DNA from: Lepas anatifera
Lineage: Eukaryota > Arthropoda > Thecostraca > Lepadidae
DNA length: 64,000 bases
Assembly (NCBI GenBank): GCA_034440635.1
Contig: JAOTON010001031.1
Span: forward strand, 124,001-188,000
Direction of reading: 5' to 3'
Part shown: piece by piece, positions 24,468 to 35,944 of the stretch
How the letters are laid out: every line of letters starts with the position of its first letter
How positions within the stretch are numbered: position 1 is the first letter of the stretch
Made by a program: the position numbers and the translations under genes
The notes under the pieces: generated by a model
Told to the model about the DNA's origin: nothing
Databases searched by the model: none
The model's input: only the letters and a program-made list of their open reading frames with translations

Positions 24468-25313
24468 TTAACACGCGCATTGACGGGGGTCTGAACCACC
24501 TTCGCATTGACGGGGGGGCGGGTACCCGCCCCCCTAAGATCTCGAGAACCACGGTAAGTAGCGAAAAACGGTAAACGGCGTTAGGCTGCCCATCCACTTC
24601 TCCATCGAAAACATTTCGACCATTTTTTTGTCAGGTCACATTTAAGGTCACGAGAGGTCAAAACATGCCCGTCATAGGGATAACATGTAAATTCAGTTTT
24701 TCGGCCATTACATCTGAACAAGTAAAGATAGAGCAAAACGACTTAAACTATATGAATCCTCTTAGCAAGCCGAATCGAATGATATATAATTTGACCTTGC
24801 TAGGTCAAATCAAGGATTTGACCTGACCTGAGGTCAGGTCAGGGTCAAATTATATAAAATGCATATCATTAGAACCGCAAAGCCTAGGCGAGTTTAATGC
24901 AGCTAAAATAAATGCTCTATCACCATCCGTTACTGAGTTATTCTGTAAAGACCATTTTTCCCATGTATTTCCAATGGAGAGGTCATGCCTCGTACCTGAC
25001 CTTAGGTAATCGATATAAAAATACCGGAACATATTTTAGAGAACTCGGTGGGGCCATTATGTGATATGAGTTTCAATCGGATAAGTTCACCCTCCTCCGA
25101 CTTATGCTATCTTAAACTTTTTTGAGGTCGGGTCACTTGGCCTGTACTGGTGACCTGACCTGAGATGACCTAACCTTAAAATTTTCACAGAAGTTGTAAA
25201 AATGATGAGGGAAAGGTATACCAAGTACGGCGGCGCTACGCGCCGCCGTTTTTCTACTATCTCCGAAAAACCCGAGGGGGCGGGTACCCGCCCCCCGTCA
25301 ATGCGCGTGTTAA
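24468..25313 (-). mobile_element. TTAA MITE, family 1, copy 1
   Basis: An 846-bp element bounded by TTAA at both ends with inverted termini TTAACACGCGCATTGACGGG and its complement at 25294-25313. The 20-bp palindrome centred on GGCGGGTACCCGCC sits inside each terminus. The left end is doubled: the GCATTGACGGGGG core appears twice around the linker GAACCACCTTCGC. The interior has a hairpin GGCGGCGC-TAC-GCGCCGCC near 25231 and many AGGTCA/TGACCT half-sites, including TGACCTGACCTGAGGTCA at about 24820. There is no transposase. TTAA duplication suggests piggyBac-type mobilisation. The copy at 30314-31158 is the same element inverted. Confidence 0.85.
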
Positions 25314-26309
25314 GATGTTGATTCATATATACAAACGTTCAGAATCATCGATGCGCCCGTACGCGAGATGAATTTATACTTTGACTTAGGCCGATCCAGG
25401 ATGTCCGTTTCGGGGGGAATCGTAGGGCAGTGTTCGAAATTCCAAGGTGGAGAGTGACACCGGGATAAACCGAATTTTCCACTCATTTCTGTGTTATTTT
25501 TAAATGTGGTCCGCTCACTTCCCAAGTGGAGCTTTTTAGCACAATTGAATAAGCCCGGCGTCTATGAACACGTTAGAAATATAGCAACAAGGAAGATTTT
25601 ATGAAAAACACATTGCTAAACTTTAAATAAGGGTTTGCCTTTCATTAACTATCAACATTCGGAACTTTTGAATTTTCCACTCGCCGACTATATTTCCCGA
25701 TAGGAATTTTGCACTCAACGCCCTAGAACAAAGCCAGTTTTGGGATACTCCAGGTCAAGTGGCGCAATCCAAACCAGGGACTTTTAGACGGCTTATATTA
25801 TCGTAGGGCACCGGTACTCGCATCCTCTACCTTTGGGGCGCACCCAGGGGGTGCCGCATCTTCTCAGGGGGTCGAGGGTCGACGGGGAGGATCAAGTGGC
25901 CTCCTTACCTCCGGGGCTCGCCTATGTACTTTGGTCCCTATACCGTAGAGTGATGGAACTGACTTGATAGAAAGGCTGTCATACTTCGATTTGTCCTTGA
26001 TCAGTTTTGAAAGAGAAAAAAAGGAACGGGTGTGGATGTTGCACAAATGTGTCTACCGAGCCTTTGACAGCGCAGGGGCGTCGCCACCATGCTGGCCATA
26101 GTCTCATGGTCACCAATGCGTGGGCCATCACAAGTTAGGAGGCCCGCCGCCCACAAAAGGGTTCTCGAAGCTGGAAGCCTACGGTGGCCTTCGGAGTCTG
26201 ATGAACACTAAACACGCTGTCAACAAGTTTAAACAGAATATTACATATTTGACTTCGGGACTCCCTCGGCCTGTACGAGGAGGGCCGCCCACAAGTTCAT
26301 GAAGAGGCC
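25314..26309. other. non-coding DNA with a GGATCC-type MITE fragment
   Basis: The segment 25802-25932 contains GGGCACCGGTACTCGCATCC, GGGGTCGAGGGTCGACGGGG and CTCGCCTATG, matching parts of the MITE family at 14164 and 50041 in inverse orientation; the left end is missing. The rest is unassigned. Confidence 0.45.
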
Positions 26310-26665
26310 ATGGAGGTCCTATCCGTCGACCCAGATGAAACAGGGGGCCCTACGATGGAGGTCCTGTCCGACGACCCAGGTGAAACAGGGGCCCTACTAT
26401 GGAGGTCCTGTTCGACTACCCAGGTGAAACAGGGGGCCCTACTATGGAGGTCCTGTTCGACTACCCAGGTGAAACAGGGGCCCTACTATGGAGGTCCTAT
26501 CCGACGACCCAGGTGAAACAGGGGGCCCTACTATGGAGGTCCTATCCGACGACCCAGGTGAAACAGGGGGCCCTACTATGAAGGTCCTATCCGACGACCC
26601 AGGTGAAACAGGGGGCCCTACTATGGAGGTCCTGTCCGACGACCCAGGTGAAACAGGGGCCCTAC
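26310..26665 (+). repeat. 45-bp tandem repeat, about 8 units
   Basis: Eight units begin ATGGAGGTCCT and contain CCCAGGTGAAACAGGG followed by GGCCCTACT. Three units lack one G in the run before CCC (44 bp), so the reading frame shifts between units. Unit-specific changes (TTCGACTACC in units 3 and 4, ATGAAGG in unit 7) show internal duplication. The short frames here are repeat artefacts. Confidence 0.93.
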
Positions 26666-26871
26666 TTACGGCAGAGGACCCCCCCCAGCGTCACCGATGC
26701 GTGCTTTTTGTATCTATGGTGCTGAAATGTGTTTTAGTTGGTTATCTGGCTGACCAGAGGTCAAGAACATCTCAGGCTACTGCCCAAATATCCTTATACA
26801 ACCAACATGACTATCGGAAGTGAAAAACCTTTCCGTGAACTGAGGCGTTAAATTACCCCAGTAAACATGTC

Positions 26872-27902
26872 TTAACTCTCGCCCCACGGGGGCGCATCGA
26901 TGGCCCCCCTAAGGTTTTTTTCGAGATAGCACAGAAAAACGACGAGACGCAGCACCGCGGTTGAGGGCTCTATCTTTCACCTCATCATTTTTCCACCATT
27001 CCTGAAAATTTTTACCCCGGGTCACCCAAGGTCAGGTCACCAGGCGTGGTCAACCAAGGTCACCTCACTTCAACTTTGAAGCTCTATTAGAGCTACATTT
27101 CTTAGTCGATCAATTTGAAATTTCCTGCACTTCATGACCCTTCCAGGATCTACAACGTGTATATCCGGGATTTTTCGAATTCGTGACCTGACGTCAGGTC
27201 ACGAGGCGACCTCTCCCATTGGAAAAGCATGGGGAAAAGCTGTCTCATTATCTAAAAGCCACAAAAATTATGCAAATACTCAGACTGCTCAGAACAGCGT
27301 TTTTGGACACCCTTTCACGGATCCCAGGGGTCATATTTGCCCTTTGACTTTTCCAAGGTCATCCAAGGTCCCCAGGGGTCAAAAACAGTATTTTGACAAT
27401 AACGTTTGACCTAATTAAGCTAGAGCGCTGAAACAAACACCATCGTGTTTGTCTCGTCATTGGCTTTCATTTGATATTTGGCAAGGTCACTTTCGGACCT
27501 TTCGTGACCTCAGGTCATATTAGGTCACGAGGTGACCTCTGGAGATCTAACCACTGGCAGGAGGTCTTTACGTTCCAAATAGCGGAAAAAGTTCTGGCAA
27601 TTTCCTATCAAATGTACTTAACCAGATCTCAATAGCTCCAATGTTATAGGAGTTATGCTCAGTTTTCTTAAGCACTGCATATTTGAGTGAAAATAGCCTA
27701 TCGTACCTTTCTTGACCTCTGGAGGTCAAACCATTGACCTGAGCGCTTAAACATGTGAAGTAATTTCTTACTGAATTCACGCTAGCTTTCTAATGCAGTT
27801 TGCATATTTGCGCTAACCCCCATATTTTCGGAGTTAGAGGGGGCCATCGATGGCCCCCCGTGGGGCGAAGGTGGCGCCGGACCCCGGTGGGGCGCGGGTT
27901 AA
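26872..27902 (+). mobile_element. TTAA MITE, family 2, copy 1
   Basis: A 1031-bp element with TTAA at 26872 and 27899. The left end has a single CGCCCCACGGGGG core. The right end has the doubled core around GCGAAGGTGGCGCCGG. The 20-bp palindrome with GGCCATCGATGGCC lies inside both ends (the left one has a base change). The interior begins with GATAGCACAGAAAAACGACG and carries over 20 GGTCA/TGACC half-sites. Non-coding. Family 2 copies also occur at 31486, 33815, 43206 and 52246. Confidence 0.87.
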
Positions 27903-28042
27903 TGAGTAAATATCTACTCTCAATTTGTAACAGAGAAGTATATTTCCAAATATTTGGAGCTTAGTGCATTACATATAGTATACTCTTAGTACCAAACAGC
28001 ATAAGTTTAAGTAGATTTGCAGTGATTACAGGTTGTGTGTAC

Positions 28043-28325
28043 CAGGGGCGTAGCCAATGGGGGGGCGGCAGGGACAGCCTCCCCCTCCCGGAGGGCCGGA
28101 AGGGCCCCCTTAGTACACGAGCTGCGCGAAGCACGGCTCGCCCGCGCTATGCTCTTTGACCAAATTTGGCATTGTATACCAGACAGGGCCCTCTTAAGCC
28201 CTCTTCAGCACTCTATTATGTAACAAACAGGGCCCTTTTTACGCATCAGGGCCCTTTTGGCGCTGTTGCAGGGCCCCTTTTCGGGACGCCGCCCCTCCCT
28301 GAGCGAAATCCTGGCTACGCCCCTG
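28043..28325 (-). mobile_element. hAT-like MITE, copy 2, exact 8-bp TSD
   Basis: Inverse of the element at 3332-3611. The ends CAGGGGCGTAGCCA and TGGCTACGCCCCTG are flanked by identical 8-mers GTGTGTAC at 28035-28042 and 28326-28333. This is direct evidence of transposition with an 8-bp target duplication, as in hAT elements. It has no coding capacity. Confidence 0.92.
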
Positions 28326-28572
28326 GTGTGTACTGTATACAAGCATAAGTCCATTAGCTGCACATATTGTTCAGTGAAAAATGTTATCAAATACCTGATA
28401 CAATGATACTGTGCACTAACGCCAGACCCCTCTCCACTGCGCGTGTCAATACTATGCTAAACAAATGTGGTGACTTTAAATCTAGATTTCATCAAGCAAA
28501 TCACTTTGCTGCAAACTTCCATGGGGGAGAAGGATGCTAGTCCTCGAATATGCCCGCGGTTCCGTATGCGGA

Positions 28573-29125
28573 ACCCTTTATTTTATTTTATTTTATTTCA
28601 ACGTCACGGAACTCATCCATTACGATGGCTATTAGTGAGCCCAGGTCGGTAGGACACAACATATAAATTCACTCCGGGACACATGCATCCACTTATAACA
28701 AAAAAATATTAGAAGCTTTTAATCGGGCCGATGTCCGGTTCCTACATCCCTTCACTGCATACATGTTTCCTCAAAGATAGTTTAAAGCTGAGGAGTGAGC
28801 CATCCCGAATCGCCGCTGGCAAACTATTGAAAGCTGCTGCAGCACGGTACTTATACAATCTCCTCCCATTCTCAGCTCGTATGCGCGGGAGGCACAGGTC
28901 TCCATCCTGGCGAGTCGTACGGTCTCTAAATTGTCGCCTGTTAATTTGACCTGCCGGCTCGCCAGTTACCAACACTCGTTTCAGCAGACACAGGGAGGTT
29001 CCAAGCTCACGTGCAGGCAGCCGCCCCAGATCGCGTACTGCGTCGCTGATGTGGTCGCGCTTTCTACGGCCAGTAACCACACGAGCACCGAAATTGATCA
29101 CTTTAAATTGATCACTTTCTGCATT
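28573..29125 (-). pseudogene. non-LTR retrotransposon 3' fragment (CR1/Jockey-like)
   Basis: The minus strand from 29101 to 28742 is open for 119 codons and reads as the C-terminal end of a reverse-transcriptase ORF. It begins INFGARVVTGRRKRDH, continues with a DLGRLPAREL segment, and ends with AAFNSLPAAIRDG before LSFKLSLRKH. This arrangement, a Trp/Leu-Pro-rich thumb followed by FNSLP, is typical of CR1- and Jockey-type LINEs that lack RNase H. The stop is followed by about 140 bp of 3' UTR and an (AAATA)n tail at 28573-28599, so the 3' end is intact. The 5' part, including endonuclease and catalytic RT motifs, is missing. No host gene is involved. Confidence 0.75.
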
Positions 29126-29379
29126 GATAACATGCGCAGGCTGCGCTGTGCAGCTGCCGTACAGTATACAGTATACAGCTGCGGTACCTCAGGTATACAG
29201 TACCCCAGCACGGACATGATGAGGCTGTTCACAAGTGGTTTAATAGTACATACCCCTAGGATACATTTAATAAATGCTTTATTGAATTTATCATTCTGCC
29301 CCGTCTCTTTTTGGATGCAAGACCACTTCTGCTATGCAAAGCACTTTTGAGTTCTGGAATCCATATGGAGGAACGGCTG

Positions 29380-29665
29380 CGGCAGGCCCATCCAGGGGGG
29401 CCCAAGCGCTGGAGGGGGCCAAACTATCTTTTGGCCCCCAAACGCCGGATACATTTTTGAAAAAAGGTGTTTACCATAGGTCTGTAGAGCAAAAATATTT
29501 GCTCCCATCCCCCCTTCCCGAGGAGAGCGATCATGTACTTGGAGAGTTAGCTTATACTAGGTCTGTTGAGAACCCAAATTGCACGTCCCACATCCCCCTC
29601 CCCAGGAGGAGAGGCAGACATGGGTTTGGCCCCCAAAACTCGGGTGTGCATCCGCCCCTGGGTCC
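29380..29665 (+). mobile_element. MITE of the GGCGGACGCAGG family, copy 1
   Basis: Shares GGGGGCCAAACTATCTTTTG, AAAAGGTGTTTAC, TAGGTCTGTAGAGC, GAGAGCGATCATGTACTTGG and a final TTTGGCCCCCAAAACTCGGG with the copy at 37315-37640. The outer ends are degraded (CCCATCCAGGGGG and GCATCCGCCCCTGGG). Non-coding. Confidence 0.75.
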
Positions 29666-30313
29666 ATCGCCCGTACACCCTCTGCATGGGGTGCACACTG
29701 GCAGGGTGTATGCAGTCCAATGTGGCACTGTGCAGCGCCAGTGGTGAATCTGGTGAATCTAGATCGCTGGTTTTCGGAGGCAAAAGGGTAATAAACTGTG
29801 AGAAACACTCGTTTTATTTTCAATAAAATGTCGAAAAATTGGGGTAGGGGAGAACTTCGGGACAACGGGTTAGGTCTTTTGATACCGATTTGTCATTTTT
29901 ATTGTTGGGGGGATTGGGGGAGGGCGATAACGTGAATATGAATGTACCGTTTATCGGATTCCAATGCCATCAACACAACTTTCGTCTTCTCTCAGCAATC
30001 TTTTAAAGCTTTTGTATTTAAGCTGATCATCAGTCCTTCAACAGTTTACCGTGGTCCGGGAGATGCCGCCACTCCTCGCAAGGGCGGACCTAGAGGTCCA
30101 ATCTGCCCATGCCTCCCTTCAAAGCCACCAGGATTTAAACATTTCTAGCGGAATGTCACCGATTTTCTAGAAAAGTAAAACACTTTATTTTAGTTTAATT
30201 TTACCAGGGTTGCCCCAAGCATTGGACTTAGATACGCCTCTGACCCTTCGCGACCATGCTAAAACTACGTGCATGCACAATGCATGACGATTTGCAATCA
30301 TTGATCTCTTTCC
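29666..30313. other. unassigned non-coding DNA
   Basis: No gene seen. The stretch 30070-30240 contains CCTCGCAAGGGCGGACCTAG and GGACTTAGATACGCCTCTGA, which may be the ends of another decayed MITE. Confidence 0.4.
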
Positions 30314-31158
30314 TTAACACGCGCATTGATGGGGGCGGGTACCCGCCCCCTTGGATTTTTCGGAGATAGCAGAAAAACGGCGGTGCGTAGCGCCGCCGTA
30401 CTTGGCATACCTTTTCCCTCGTCATTTTTACAGCTTTTGTGAAAATTTTAAGGTTAGGTCATCCCAGGTCAGGTCACCAGTACAGGTCAAGTGACCTGAC
30501 CTAAAAAAAGTTTAAGATAGCATAAGTCGCAGCAGGGTGAACTTATCCGGTTGAAACTCATATCACATAATGGGTCTACTAAGTTCTCTAAAATATATTC
30601 TGGTGTTTTTTATATCGATGACCTAAGGTCAAGTACGAGGCATGACCTCTCCATTGGAAATACATGGGAAAATGTTTTTTACTGAATAACTCAGTAACGG
30701 ATGGTGATAGAGCGTTTATTTTAGCTACATTAGGCTCGTCTTGGCTTTGCGGTTCTAATGATATGCATTTTTATATAATTTGACCCTGACCTGACCTCAG
30801 GTCAGGTCAAATCCTTGATTTGACGTAGCAAGATCAAATTATATATCATTCGATTTGGCTTGCTGCGAGGATTCATACAGTCCAAGTCGTTTTGCTCTAT
30901 CTTTACTTGTTCAGATGTAATGGCCGAAAAACTTAATTTACATGTTATCCCTATGACGGCATGTTTTGACCTCTCGTGACCTCAAATGTGACCTAAAAGA
31001 AATGGTTCAAATATTTTCGATGGAGAAGTGGATGGGCTACCTAACGCCGTTTACCGTTTTTTCGCTACCTACCGTGGTTCTCGAGATCTTAGGGGGCGGG
31101 TACCCGCCCCCCTCGTCAATGCGAAGGTGGCTCAGACCCCCGTCAATGCGCGTGTTAA
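30314..31158 (+). mobile_element. TTAA MITE, family 1, copy 2
   Basis: An 845-bp inverted partner of 24468-25313, bounded by TTAA at 30314 and 31155. The single-core end is at the left (CACGCGCATTGATGGGGG), and the doubled end with GCGAAGGTGGCTCAGAC is at the right. The palindrome GGCGGGTACCCGCC occurs near both ends. Subterminal sequence reads TTTTCGGAGATAGCAGAAAA. The interior has TGACCTGACCTCAGGTCAGG at about 30781 and several AGGTCA sites. The two copies are close to identical over most of their length. Confidence 0.85.
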
Positions 31159-31339
31159 ACTAGAGATGCAGAGAGCGTGCTGGCTGTCGCAATCTTAATG
31201 TAACCTATACCTCCTCTATCACACGGAGCTGGAAATTGCAATAGCATGCTTTTACAAATATGCTGAATGCCATTTACCTGTCTCTTCCTTTTCGCGGGAA
31301 ATATGATTCAAACACCATTGCATTGCAGCATGGAAGTGG

Positions 31340-31440
31340 TAACACACGTGTTTCCATTTTTGGAAGGTACTTTCAATTTTGGAAGAAGCAGTTCCAATTA
31401 TGGGTCATTGTTCCCTGTATTGGGACCATAACCATTATTG
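31340..31440. repeat. palindromic TTCCAATTATGGG-type array, left part
   Basis: Units such as TTTCCATTTTTGGAA, TTCAATTTTGGAAG, TTCCAATTATGGG and TTCCCTGTATTGGGA are spaced about 20-25 bp apart. The same series with the same ending (GGCAACTCTGA) is repeated at 32497-32650 on the other side of a TTAA MITE. Confidence 0.6.
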
Positions 31441-31485
31441 GCAACTCTGAACACATTTCCCCACTCCATTACAATTCGTTGTATC

Positions 31486-32492
31486 TTAACCCTCGCCCCA
31501 CCGGGGCCATCGATGGCCCCCTAAGGTTTTTCCGGGATAGCAGAAAACGACGAGGCGCAGCACCGCGGTTGAGGGCTCTACCTCTCACTGCATCATTTTC
31601 CATCATCCCTGAAATTTTTACCCCGGGTCACCCAAGGTCAGGTCACCAGACGAGGTCAACCAAGGTCACCTCACTTCACTTTAGAGCTCTGTAAGAGCTA
31701 CATTTCAAAGTCGATCGATTTGAAACTTCCTACACTTCATGCCCTCCAGGGTCTACAAGGTGTATATCCGGGATTTTTCGATTTCGTGCCCTGAGGTCAG
31801 GTCACGAGGCGACCTCTCCCATTGGAAAGCATGGGGAAAAGCTATTTCATGATATAAAAGCCACAAAAATGATTGCAAATACTCAGACTGCTCAGAACAA
31901 CGTTTTTGGACACCCTTTCACGGATCCCAGGGGTCATATTTGCCTTTGACTTTTCCAAGGTCATCCAAGGTCACCGGAGGTCAAAACAGTATTTTGACAA
32001 TAACTTTTGACCTAATTGGGTTAGAGCGGTGAAACAAACACCATCGTGTTTGCCTTGTCACTGGCATTCATTTGATATACGGCAAGGTCACTTTTGACCT
32101 TTCGTGACCTCAGGTCATATTAGGTCACGAGGTGACCTCTGGCGGTCAAATCACTGGCGGGAGGTCTTTACGTTCCACATAGCGGAAAAGTACAGGCAAT
32201 TTCCTATCAAATGTACTTTACCAGGCCTCAATAGCTCTAATGACATAAGAGTTATGCCCAGTTTGCTTAATCATTGCATATTTGAGTGAAAATAGCCGAT
32301 CTTGACCTAATTTGACCTCTGGAGGTCAAACCATTGACCTGAGCACTAAAACATGGAAGTATTTCTTACTGAATTCACGCGAGCTTTCTATTGCACTTTG
32401 CAGATTTGCCTAACGCCCATATTTTCGGAGTTAGAGGGGGGCCATCGATGGCCCCCTGGGGCGAAGGTGGCGCCGCCCCGGTGGGCGGTTAA
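31486..32492 (+). mobile_element. TTAA MITE, family 2, copy 2
   Basis: A 1007-bp element with TTAA at 31486 and 32489. The left terminus is TTAACCCTCGCCCCACCGGG; its CCCT start matches typical piggyBac ends. The palindrome GGCCATCGATGGCC is present near both ends, and the right end carries GCGAAGGTGGCGCCG. I count about 23 GGTCA/TGACC half-sites by eye, including TTTGACCTCTGGAGGTCAAA at about 32309. It inserted between two blocks of palindromic TTCCCA-type repeats. Confidence 0.88.
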
Positions 32493-32496
32493 CATG

Positions 32497-32650
32497 CATT
32501 TCCATTTTTGAAGAAGTTTCCACTTTTGGAAAGAGGGTTTCCAATTATGGGCCGTTTCACCATGAATGGGAACTTATCTTTTATTAGGAAGATGCCATTA
32601 TTGGGAACAACATACCTATTACTGGGAGCGTAGGTGCTATTGGGAACTCT
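32497..32650. repeat. palindromic TTCCAATTATGGG-type array, right part
   Basis: Units TTTCCATTTTTGAA, TTCCACTTTTGGAAA, TTCCAATTATGGGCC, CATGAATGGGAA, CATTATTGGGAA and TATTACTGGGA follow in series. The order parallels 31340-31440. Confidence 0.6.
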
Positions 32651-33814
32651 GATTACAGCCTCCCACACTAACCTTCTATTCCACGTATCAACAAAAGAGA
32701 TAAAAATATCAGCAATTTGTTGGGCCATAGACGCATGGACGTCGAAAGCGGCGGGGGGGGTGAGGGCTACTCCTCTAGCTCTATAGTCAGGAAGGGAAGC
32801 TCTGACAAAAATTTGTAATTCCTTTTTTGTTTCTTCTCTCTATTAGGGGAAGTCCGTACAAGAGTACGCACTTAACTTTCTAAAGGCTTTCACTTTTCTC
32901 CTATAAGCCTAACAGCTAACATTTTTATGTGGTTGTTTAGCCCGAAGAATTGTCTATGTATGGTCCATGTTTCAACTCAATGTATATGAAAGGAACTCGC
33001 CACGAGACCATCAAAAATAAAAAGTCACGTGCGTGCTCTTGCCAGAGTGGGTCGGTAAGAGTACGCAAGAGAGGAGGCTGGAGTACGCATTGATGCCCCG
33101 CTGTGCTTTAGGTGCATAGGCCATGTCGCGAAGCTTTTGGTCGCCAAACTAGGCGATTGTATGATTTTATATCGTTCTGAATATACAAGAACTATGTTGC
33201 AACGTTTGGTTTTCCAAATTTGAATTGCGGACCCTGTCCCGAGCGAAAATTAAATTTTCCTATCTCTTAAGCATGCGCACTCTTGCCCAATGGTTTACTG
33301 CGTATTTTCAATGGAAAATCACAATGCTAAAGCATAGCGATTTTGACCATTGACAATCGCCTTCGGTTACTCTTGCCGGACATGCTTCTTTGGGAAGAAA
33401 GTCTTCATAAACATGTTGGCAGGCGGTTTAGCCTGAGCTCTGGTCCTGGAGCACACTCCTAGCTCAGTTTTCTTAGTGATAACAGACCGTAATACAGTAG
33501 TTTTGACAATAGAAGCATGGTCTACAAGTTTATCTAGTTAATAAATATTACATCAAGGGTGCCTAAAAACGTATTTTGCTCTGTACTCTCGTGGAAAGAA
33601 CAGAAGCACGTTGAATTTTTTGAGCAGCCAAGGCACTGGCCCTGCTTTTTTATACCAGGGTATTCACCATCTCAGTGGTTGCTAAGTAGCCAAAACAGCT
33701 GCTGCGTACTCTTATCTCCTGCGTACTTTTCCCGCCCTTACCCTACATGCGTGAATTCAGACCTACATAAATGTGTTGGTGAATTGCAGCATTTTTAGAG
33801 ACAGCCCAAATGCT
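32651..33814. other. unassigned non-coding DNA
   Basis: No recognisable gene or repeat over about 1.2 kb. The phrase GAGTACGCA or GCGTACTC appears at about 32852, 33061, 33082 and 33706 without regular spacing. Confidence 0.4.
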
Positions 33815-34839
33815 TTAACCCGCGCCCCACCGGGGGTCCGGCGCCACCTTCGCCCCACCGGGGGCCATCGATGGCCCCCTCTAACTAAAAAATATGGGCG
33901 TTAGCGCAAATCTGCAAAGTGCATTAGAAAGCTCGCGTGAGTTCAGTAAGAAATTACCTTGTATTTCTTAGCGCTCAGGTCAATGGTTTGACCTCCAGAG
34001 GTCAAATTAGGTCAAGATGGGCTACTTTTACTCAAATATGCAATGCTTAAGGAAACTGGGCATAACTCTTATGCTATTAGAGCTATTGAGATGTGGTAAA
34101 ATCCATTGGATAGAAAAAGGCCAGACCTTTATACGCTATGTGGAACGTAATGACCTCCCGCCAGTGGTTTGACCTCCAGAGGTCACCTCGTGACCTAATA
34201 TGACCTGAGTTAACGAAAGGTCAGGTGACCTTGCCATATATCAAACGAAAGCCAGTGACAAGACAGACATGATGGTGTTTAATTCAGCGCTCTAGCTTAT
34301 ATAGGTCAAAAGTTATTTTTAAAATACTGTTTTGACCCCTGGTGACCTTGTATGACCTTGGAGAAGTGAAAGGGCAAATATGGCCCCTGGAATCCGTGAA
34401 AGAGTGTCAAAGAACGCTTTTCTGATCAAACCGAGCATTTTCAATCGTTTTTGTGACTTTTAGATCAAAAGGCAGCTTTTCCCCATGCTTTTTCGATGGG
34501 AGGTCACCTCGTGACCTGAACCCAGGTCACGAAATCGAAAAATCCCGGATATACACCTTGTAGACCCTGGAGAGGTCATGAAGTGTAGAGAGTTTCTAAT
34601 TGATCGACTTCGAAATGTAGCTCTCACAGAGCTCTAAAGTTGAAGTGAGGTGCCCTTGGTTGACCTCGTCTGGTGACCTGACCTTGGGTGACCCGGGGTA
34701 AAAAATTTCAGGGATGGTGGGAAAATGATGCAGTAAGAGGTAGAGCCCTCAACCGCGGTGCTGCGCCTTGTCGTTTTTCTACTATCCTGGAAAAAACCTT
34801 AGGGGGGGCCATCGATGGCCCCGGTGGGGCGAGGGGTAA
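33815..34839 (-). mobile_element. TTAA MITE, family 2, copy 3
   Basis: Begins TTAACCCGCGCCCCACCGGG at 33815 with the doubled end (GGCGCCACCTTCGCCCCACC). It ends near 34839, where the expected TTAA has decayed to GTAA. The palindrome GGCCATCGATGGCC lies at both ends. The interior matches copies 1, 2 and 4, with the same hairpin-flanked CCGCGGTGCTGCGCC near 34755. Confidence 0.85.
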
Positions 34840-35392
34840 ATTAGCCTCCCTACCCCGATTACCACCTGCCTGGGGTCCGTCCTCCTTCCAGTACAAATTC
34901 TCAGGCAACGACCCTGCATCGACGTAATATTATGTCCAGCGGCCCAAAAGGGACAGAGGTATTGAAATTCTTGCACCAAAGAAAGATCCGGCGTGGTCAA
35001 AATCCTTCTCTAACTCCATGCAGTTCATGTTCCTGTGTATTGCGTACTGTACTCCATAGACCTTAGGTCGGCAGGCTCTACTTATCGTATCTAACAACAC
35101 CCAAATCCCACACAAATCGCCTTGTCGATGTTGCGCAGTTTGCGCACATTTGCTGCCCAGCTATTTTTATTTAAGGTCGCACCTTAGGCGTACCAGATAC
35201 AAAATTCATGCAAAAAGGGGCTGGTAAATTAAAAATACTAAAACTGAGAATTTGATTTTCCTGGAGCAACTATGGATGATGTGGCGGAAAACTAATTATG
35301 TCACCTTTCCGATTGTCGCGGCATACTTTCTGCAAACTATTAACACTCGCCACCATTGGGTCGCATGCTAAAATCTGGCAAATTTTGGAGCA
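34840..35392. other. unassigned non-coding DNA
   Basis: Nothing recognisable. Confidence 0.45.
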
Positions 35393-35640
35393 GTAGGGGA
35401 AAGTGGGGGGTCACGGACACCGTAACGATGGTGAGTTTTCGATGACTTAATGGGCTTGTTTCGTTCCTATTTTGGCTGTAGAGATACTTCAGACATTTAT
35501 CTACCTCTGTGCAAGCAGCTATGTGTCTGTAATTATTATATTAAAATTTGCGTAAAGTTTAGAAAAAGTAGCAAAAATCAATTTCCCCAACCTAATGGAC
35601 TAACATGGTCACCCCATGGGGAAAGATGGACAAGGTGAAC
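35393..35640. mobile_element. possible relic of a GTAGGGGAAAGTGGGG-end element
   Basis: The left end AGTAGGGGAAAGTGGGG at 35394 resembles the terminus of the 8419-10963 element. About 200 bp on, CATGGTCACCCCATGGGGAA forms a hairpin. The right end is not clear. Confidence 0.3.
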
Positions 35641-35825
35641 AAAGTGATCGAACCAGGCCTTGAAGATTTCCATATGCATCCACCCACTAGGCAGCTGCCG
35701 TCCGCCGCGGGGAAGTGCGCCTTTTCTTACTATTTCCGTCAAAGGGTCAAAGGGGGCTATGCCTTTTCTGAATTTTTAATGACGGAGGATTGAAGTATCA
35801 AGGGCTGTCGTGGAACTGTGGATAG

Positions 35826-35940
35826 GTTGATCCAGGATCGCCGATCAGGGGCGGGGCACCTTGCCGGAAGGCGCCATCCGGGTCAGGGGTCGGGTGTGCA
35901 CCCAGGGGGAGGGCAGCGAGCCCCCGTGACATTTGATGAC
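35826..35940 (-). mobile_element. GGATCC-type MITE fragment
   Basis: GTTGATCCAGGATCGCCGAT, GGCGGGGCACCTTGCC and GGCGCCATCCGGGTC align with the start of the minus-oriented MITE family seen at 14164-14430 and 50041-50317. The other end is lost at the border of the 19-bp minisatellite. Confidence 0.45.
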
Positions 35941-35944
35941 CCGG

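Noticed and set aside
24468..25313. Helitron or foldback element instead of a TTAA MITE
   Set aside because: Both ends have matching inverted termini and TTAA, there is no CTRR end, and all full copies agree on the TTAA borders except one decayed base.
26310..26665. CRISPR-like or coding repeat
   Set aside because: The 45-bp units are directly adjacent without spacers and shift frame between units.
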